The notes below the pieces were generated by a model. The model saw only the letters and a list, made by a program, of their open reading frames with translations, was not told the DNA's origin and ran no database searches. A DNA stretch of 64,000 nucleotides, from NCBI GenBank assembly GCA_964008075.1, contig CAXGAP010000001.1, positions 22,955 to 86,954 on the forward strand, in the 5' to 3' direction. Positions 59,681-64,000 of the stretch are shown one piece after another; within the stretch, counting starts at the first letter, position 1; each line of letters starts with the position of its first letter. The stretch comes from UBA724 sp964008075 (GTDB taxonomy: Bacteria > Bacteroidota > Bacteroidia > Flavobacteriales > Flavobacteriaceae). Both the position numbers and the translations under genes were made by a program.

Positions 59681-60433
59681 TTAGAACTCAATCTTCTTAA
59701 TCACACGAAGCTTATGCGTATGCTTGTTAAGGGCATTGTTGAAAATGCCTGTTTGATCAAGCCGATCTATTCTCACTTGCCCAAATGCATGTATTATATG
59801 ATGGTCTGACATGATGATGCCCACATGCGTGATTTTTCCTTCTTTATCATCAAAAAATGCCAAGTCACCTGCTTCACTTTCATCAATAAACCCTAGGGTA
59901 TCACCATGCTCGGCTTGGAGGTAAGCATCTCTTGGCAATTGGATGCCATGGAGTTGATATGCACACTGAACAAACCCAGAGCAATCGATTCCAAAAGGCG
60001 ATTTGCCTCCCCACATATAGGGACTATTTAGGTAGTTTAGGGCAGTGTTGACTAGATTGTCTTTTGATTTGGGATTTTGTAGTTGTTTTCCCTCAAATCG
60101 ATGACCTAATGTTTGGGCTGAACTCACTTGACTTCCAATAGTTGTTGGAAAAAGAATTTCGTCTCCTTTCCAAATAAAATCTACGAGTTCGGAGGAATAT
60201 ACTTTTGGGGTATTTTGAAGCTTTTGAAAAGTAGTTTTTTTGATCAGTATAAAGTGCTTGTTGTTGATCCAGCCTTCATAACCATCACTTTCATTTTTAA
60301 TTTTTGACCATGACTTGTGCGTATCAATAACAGTGAAAAACTCTCCATAAAGTAACTGAGATGTTTGTTCGCTCATATTTTTTGGTTCTGCCCTTAGTGG
60401 GACAATACTCAATGGGCATATTCCATATTGCAT
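59681..60433 (-). CDS. C40 family (NlpC/P60) cell-wall peptidase
   Basis: A 250-residue peptidase. Two SH3-like segments occupy about residues 10-120 (including EGWINNKHF). The NlpC/P60 domain has the catalytic C151 in GIDCSGFVQ, H203 in THVGIIM and a following HHIIHAFG. It resembles dipeptidyl-peptidase VI-type murein peptide hydrolases that cut gamma-D-Glu-diamino acid bonds in recycled stem peptides. No signal peptide is visible, which favours cytoplasmic recycling. ATG 60433 is chosen over an upstream codon at 60448. Confidence 0.9.
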   Translation of the reverse strand: MQYGICPLSIVPLRAEPKNMSEQTSQLLYGEFFTVIDTHKSWSKIKNESDGYEGWINNKHFILIKKTTFQKLQNTPKVYSSELVDFIWKGDEILFPTTIGSQVSSAQTLGHRFEGKQLQNPKSKDNLVNTALNYLNSPYMWGGKSPFGIDCSGFVQCAYQLHGIQLPRDAYLQAEHGDTLGFIDESEAGDLAFFDDKEGKITHVGIIMSDHHIIHAFGQVRIDRLDQTGIFNNALNKHTHKLRVIKKIEF

Positions 60434-60487
60434 AGACCAAAAATACAAACAAATTGGAATCGATTAGCGAAAGAAATTGAGAAAACG

Positions 60488-60495
60488 TATTTTTG
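60488..60495 (+). promoter_or_regulatory. Candidate -7 box TATTTTTG of the 7TM-HD gene
   Basis: TATTTTTG matches TAnnTTTG, 15 bases before the ATG at 60511. No TTG lies at the expected upstream position. Confidence 0.3.
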
Positions 60496-60510
60496 ACCCA
60501 TTAGACAGCT

Positions 60511-62523
60511 ATGCAATTTTTCTACAAATACCAGTCTTTCATTTATAAGGCCTTCCTTTTTTTAATTACTGCTTTTTGTTTGGTTTCCCTTTTTCCTCGA
60601 AGCGGAGGATTTAAATACAACTATCAAACAGGAAAACCATGGCCTTACGAAACACTTTTAGCCCCTTTTGACTTTCCAATTGCCAAGTCGGAGGAGGAGC
60701 TCAATGCCGAACGACAGGCAGTAGCACAAGAAAGCCCACTGATCTTTTCAAGAGACACCTTAGCCGAGAAAAGATCACTTGAGCGGACAAAAAAATGGAT
60801 TCGCCAACAAGTCACTACCTTTTCTTCATCAAGGCTTCTAAAAGATTGGGATCAATATCTCACTAACTTGTATTCACCAGGTCTGATTGATGCGTCATTT
60901 GCAATACAAAGCGCAAAACCAATTTTAGTTGTCAGGGATAACAGTGCTCAGAAACTGTTGTTTTCAGACTTAAAAATCAATGATAGCCTTCCATTTTCAA
61001 ATGAAAGCGCTCTACTCAATGGCATTATTGCCAATGCCTCCAATCGATTGATTTTAAACGAATATATTGAGTCAAATCTAGTTTTAGACTCTATGCTAAC
61101 AAGGCAAAAATTGGAGGAATCTTTGTCCCTCATACTTCCTACACGAGGGGTAGTTGCAGAAGGAGAACGAATCATTGCACAAGGTGAGGTAGTCGATCAA
61201 AAAAGATTTCAAATTTTAAATTCACTGCGAGTTGAATACCTCAGTGATTTGTGGGCTTCAAGTGAGCAGTCAATTATTATTGGTTATTCAATACTGGTTT
61301 CAATCTTAATTTTTCTGATTTTTTTGTTTCTGTGGCGCTATCGTCCATTGGTTTATGAAAATAACACCAAGGTTGTTTTTGTTTTCTCTACCATCTTGAT
61401 CATGGTCGCAGCAATCAAATTGGCAATGACTTACAATATTAATTTTGTTTATGTTGTACCACTTTGTATTGTGCCACTACTACTCAAGACTTTTTTTGAC
61501 ACACGACTCGCCTTTTTTGTATTCCTAATAGGCTTGTTGCTGATTGGTTTTATGGTGCCGAGTGACTTCTCATTTATATTTATGCAGCTTGTTGCTGGTG
61601 CAATCGCAACATTAACAATGCCAGATTTATATAAACGAGCAAACCTATTTGTCGTTGCTGTTCTCATTGTTGTTTCCTATGTTTTTTGCTATATATCTTT
61701 TCATATAATCTATGAGGGAAATCTATCGACAGTGTCTTTAGACCATCTAGGGTTTTTGTTGATCAATGGTTTAGGTATTCTTTTTGTACATCCATTGGTC
61801 TATGTTTTTGAAAAGATATTTGGTTTGGTTTCTGACTTATCTCTATTAGAACTTTCGGATACAAATTCAAAACTACTCAGAACTCTTTCCGAAAAGGCAC
61901 CAGGTACATTTCATCACTCTCTACAAGTTGCAAATATTGCTGAGGCAGCTGCCAATGAAGTAAACGCTAACGCCCTACTTGTAAGGGTAGGGGCATTATA
62001 CCACGACATCGGGAAGATGAATAATCCACTTTATTTTAGTGAGAATCAATCAACAAACTACAACCCCCATCACGAGCTTGATCCATTTGAAAGTAGTCGT
62101 TTGATTCTAAATCATATCAGCGATGGAATTGAAATTGCCAAACGCAACAATTTGCCTGATCGTATCATCGATTTTATTCGTACTCATCATGGCACTACAC
62201 CCACGAGGTATTTTTATCATAGGGCAAAAAAAGAAAATGAAGATGTAGATAAATCTATTTTTTGCTATCTCGGACCTAAACCATATTCAAAAGAAACTGC
62301 GATACTGATGATGGCCGATAGTGTAGAGGCAGCATCAAAAAGTTTGCAAGAGCCAACCGCTGAGGGAATCGCCAGTTTCGTACAAAAAATTATTGAAGAA
62401 CAAGCAGAGGAAAACCAATTTGATGAGGCAGATATCAGTTTGCGAGAAATTGAATTAATCAAAAAGATTTTAATCGAAAAATTGATTAATGTCTATCATT
62501 TGAGAGAAGTTTATCCTGAATAG
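60511..62523 (+). CDS. 7TM-HD domain protein (PgpH-like c-di-AMP phosphodiesterase)
   Basis: A 670-residue membrane protein: one N-terminal helix, an extracytoplasmic 7TMR-HD domain (about residues 30-255), seven helices (about 258-440) and a cytosolic HD domain (about 450-665). HD metal residues are visible in FHHSLQVANIAE, GALYHDIGKM, NPHHELDP and RTHHGTT, plus MMADSVEAASKSL. PgpH-type enzymes hydrolyse cyclic di-AMP to pApA, which DHH phosphoesterases such as the one at 35126-36145 can degrade further. No ligand for the outer domain can be named. Confidence 0.93.
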   Translation: MQFFYKYQSFIYKAFLFLITAFCLVSLFPRSGGFKYNYQTGKPWPYETLLAPFDFPIAKSEEELNAERQAVAQESPLIFSRDTLAEKRSLERTKKWIRQQVTTFSSSRLLKDWDQYLTNLYSPGLIDASFAIQSAKPILVVRDNSAQKLLFSDLKINDSLPFSNESALLNGIIANASNRLILNEYIESNLVLDSMLTRQKLEESLSLILPTRGVVAEGERIIAQGEVVDQKRFQILNSLRVEYLSDLWASSEQSIIIGYSILVSILIFLIFLFLWRYRPLVYENNTKVVFVFSTILIMVAAIKLAMTYNINFVYVVPLCIVPLLLKTFFDTRLAFFVFLIGLLLIGFMVPSDFSFIFMQLVAGAIATLTMPDLYKRANLFVVAVLIVVSYVFCYISFHIIYEGNLSTVSLDHLGFLLINGLGILFVHPLVYVFEKIFGLVSDLSLLELSDTNSKLLRTLSEKAPGTFHHSLQVANIAEAAANEVNANALLVRVGALYHDIGKMNNPLYFSENQSTNYNPHHELDPFESSRLILNHISDGIEIAKRNNLPDRIIDFIRTHHGTTPTRYFYHRAKKENEDVDKSIFCYLGPKPYSKETAILMMADSVEAASKSLQEPTAEGIASFVQKIIEEQAEENQFDEADISLREIELIKKILIEKLINVYHLREVYPE

Positions 62524-62633
62524 TTTTGTTGTTTTTTGAATCTTGAAGCATGGTTTTTGAAGTTAATTTCATTAATCAATATGTATGAAATCACATCCTT
62601 ATTTTCTTTTCATCTTATGCGAAAAGTATACTG

Positions 62634-62656
62634 CCAATATTGATGATGAATATTGG
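62634..62656. repeat. Perfect 8-bp inverted repeat upstream of the GH10 gene
   Basis: CCAATATT, spacer GATGATG, AATATTGG. The 23-bp dyad lies about 150 bases before the predicted promoter. It lacks a T-run, so a protein-binding site is more likely than a terminator. Confidence 0.4.
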
Positions 62657-62804
62657 ATGAATGTGACTTATGTGAATATAATATCGCAGGAGATTATTTA
62701 TTAATTTGAAATGAAGTTTGGAATTTTTTCAGATCACTTGACTAAAATCACATTTCATTATAAATTATGACGAATAACTTCTACTTCAACAGTAAAGCTT
62801 TCGG

Positions 62805-62812
62805 TAATTTTG
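62805..62812 (+). promoter_or_regulatory. Candidate -7 box TAATTTTG of the GH10 gene
   Basis: TAATTTTG matches TAnnTTTG, 22 bases before the ATG at 62835. Upstream at the expected distance there is only TTC instead of TTG, so an activator may be needed. Confidence 0.35.
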
Positions 62813-62834
62813 CTTAGTAACAAAAACTAATTTG

Positions 62835-64000
62835 ATGAGTAAGAGCCAGTTATTTCTGATGACTTTTTTGGTTTTCTTTACTGTAAAATCCCAACAATAT
62901 GATGTTCATGTTCCATGGAAATTGGAAGGTGCTAATGAGCGTATTGATACATATCGGAAAGGAGAGGCCAAGTTATTTTTTATACTAGACAATAGCAGCA
63001 GTGAATCTGCTAAATTGGAAATAGAGTTAGTAAACCATGCATTTAATTTTGGGGTTTCAATGACCCAAGAGGGTCCTTTTGAAGGAACTTCATACCAAAA
63101 TATGTACAGAGAAAGAGTTTTAGAGGTTTTTAATTTCGTGACCCTAGGTTTTTATTGGGGTGCCAGAGATGAAAAAAGAGGTCTCAGTGGTTTCAATAAA
63201 AGGATGGATGATAAAATATCTTGGGCGGTTAGAAATAAAATGAAAATTAAAGGGCATCCATTGCTCTGGCATGAATCACTTCCAAAATGGGTCATCAATA
63301 ATAATAATCCTGAAGAGTTGGAAAAAATTATATATAAGCGAATTAAGGATTTGATACTTTCATACCCAGAAATAAAATATTGGGATGTTTACAATGAGGC
63401 TGTTGCACCTTTCAAGGAGCATGTTACTCCTAGTGGCGTCACACGTTGGATAAAATATAAGGGTGGAATTTACCCTGCAATGTTCGATTTATACAATTTT
63501 GTGAACCAAATCGATTCGTCTAAGATATACACCAATAACCATTATCATCCCAAAGATCCTGAATTTTTTAAGCTGAATGAATTTTTTATTAAGAAAGGAG
63601 TTGGTTATCAAGCAATTGGCATGCAAGCGCATATGCAAACGCAGGATAATGTGCTTGAGGAGCAAGAACTCATAGATCTGATTGATTCATTTGGTCCACT
63701 TGGCAAAGACATTCAATTTACTGAGGTAACTGTCACTAGTTCTAAGCTTTTTAAGGACTGGAAGGACCACCAAGTGTTTTTGAATAAAAGAAAAGAGTTC
63801 AGAAGAAAAGGTAAACAATTGACGTTGCCAAGCCTCGAAGAAAGAGAGAATTATCAAGCTGCATACCTCAAAGACTTATATACCCTTTTATTTAGTAAAC
63901 CAAGTGTAAGTTCTGTAACAATGTGGAATTTGACAGATCGAAATGCTTGGCGTGGGCATGCAGGTGGTATTTTGGATGAAGAATTGCAACCTAAAAAAGC
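62835..64000 (+). CDS. GH10 endo-1,4-beta-xylanase-like protein (C-terminus cut)
   Basis: The frame opens at ATG 62835 and runs off the window edge after 388 residues. A signal peptide (about 1-19, FFTVKSQ) indicates export. After a short N-terminal segment the GH10 barrel begins; it has GHPLLWH (140-146), the acid/base glutamate E188 in WDVYNEAV, QAIGMQAHMQ, the nucleophile E297 in FTEVTV and MWNLTDRNAW (from 363). These match GH10 xylanases, which cut the xylan backbone by a retaining mechanism. It is the only polysaccharide-degrading gene in the window and may begin a degradation locus continuing to the right. Confidence 0.92.
   Translation, partial: MSKSQLFLMTFLVFFTVKSQQYDVHVPWKLEGANERIDTYRKGEAKLFFILDNSSSESAKLEIELVNHAFNFGVSMTQEGPFEGTSYQNMYRERVLEVFNFVTLGFYWGARDEKRGLSGFNKRMDDKISWAVRNKMKIKGHPLLWHESLPKWVINNNNPEELEKIIYKRIKDLILSYPEIKYWDVYNEAVAPFKEHVTPSGVTRWIKYKGGIYPAMFDLYNFVNQIDSSKIYTNNHYHPKDPEFFKLNEFFIKKGVGYQAIGMQAHMQTQDNVLEEQELIDLIDSFGPLGKDIQFTEVTVTSSKLFKDWKDHQVFLNKRKEFRRKGKQLTLPSLEERENYQAAYLKDLYTLLFSKPSVSSVTMWNLTDRNAWRGHAGGILDEELQPKK

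Larger units (their letters stand above)
62524..62834. other. Intergenic region before the GH10 gene
   Basis: 311 AT-rich bases without a credible gene on either strand. It contains a perfect inverted repeat (62634-62656) and a candidate promoter box (62805-62812). No terminator hairpin with T-run is clear after the 7TM-HD gene. Confidence 0.7.

Noticed and set aside
1..64000. Insertion sequences, prophage, toxin-antitoxin or CRISPR systems
   Set aside because: No transposase, integrase, phage, toxin-antitoxin or Cas-like proteins and no regularly spaced repeats were found on either strand.

Overview
The window is chromosomal DNA from a member of the Bacteroidota, most likely a (marine) Flavobacteriaceae-type organism. 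Supporting signs are the AT-rich sequence, the gliding-motility lipoprotein GldI, a TonB receptor paired with a DUF4249-type lipoprotein, the eukaryote-like isocitrate dehydrogenase, several small families seen mainly in flavobacteria (names recalled, not searched), few Shine-Dalgarno-like sites, and many promoter boxes of the Bacteroidota form TAnnTTTG, eight to nine of them with an upstream TTG. Almost everything is core genome: 64 protein genes (two cut by the window ends), three tRNAs, no rRNA, no insertion sequence, no prophage and no CRISPR array. Coding density is very high and only one gap exceeds 300 bases (62524-62834).

Layout. 1-3710: a cut DUF2520 oxidoreductase-like gene, ndk, dciA-like and recF (DNA replication/repair), a membrane TPR protein and ribH. 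3715-5974: carotenoid genes crtZ and crtB beside a MerR/cobalamin-binding regulator of the CarH type. 6037-6288: tRNA-Leu and two tRNA-Lys. 6371-10593: aroK, a phosphoribosyltransferase, an S4-domain protein, an FKBP lipoprotein and a split transketolase. 10731-16447: tgt, an LptF/LptG-type permease, an EamA transporter, accA, dnaB. 16497-19637: the thrS-infC-rpmI-rplT translation operon, with infC apparently starting at ATA. 19695-26571: TonB receptor, DUF4249 lipoprotein, murQ, a small membrane protein, a bile-acid-symporter family transporter, icd and rplS. 26702-36145: rlmD with two overlapping unknown envelope genes, a large BNR-repeat exported protein, then an envelope/foldase group (DUF3810, cyclophilin-FKBP fusion, gldI, nrnA-like). 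36236-46850: mutL, two rhomboid proteases, rsmD, DUF3822, a RecD-like helicase, kdsB, a YebC regulator, an SDR protein and gcvT. 46896-55679: aminopeptidase P, the threonine operon thrA-thrB-thrC, clpC. 55897-62523: gyrA, TPR protein, NlpC/P60 peptidase and a 7TM-HD phosphodiesterase. 62835-64000: the start of a GH10 xylanase, the one clearly accessory-looking gene.

How the genes work together. The carotenoid genes and the CarH-like regulator form a plausible light/B12-controlled pigment unit, and a 10-bp perfect inverted repeat covers the regulator's own promoter and start codon. The TonB receptor, its lipoprotein and murQ sit almost without gaps and may link outer-membrane uptake with N-acetylmuramate recycling. 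Genome compaction is striking: nine of ten convergent gene junctions lie between -21 and +4 bases, and four of them share a 4-base overlap in which both stop codons are interleaved. In six genes the TAnnTTTG box lies only 3-6 bases before the start codon, which suggests leaderless or nearly leaderless transcripts.

I did not find a clearly new multi-gene system. The strongest leads are the CarH-like regulator with its dyad, a tRNA-guanine transglycosylase whose three zinc cysteines are replaced, the ATA start of infC, the recurring shared stop codons, and the overlapping rlmD/lipoprotein/DUF6048-like trio. Family names for small unknown proteins are from memory and could not be searched here.
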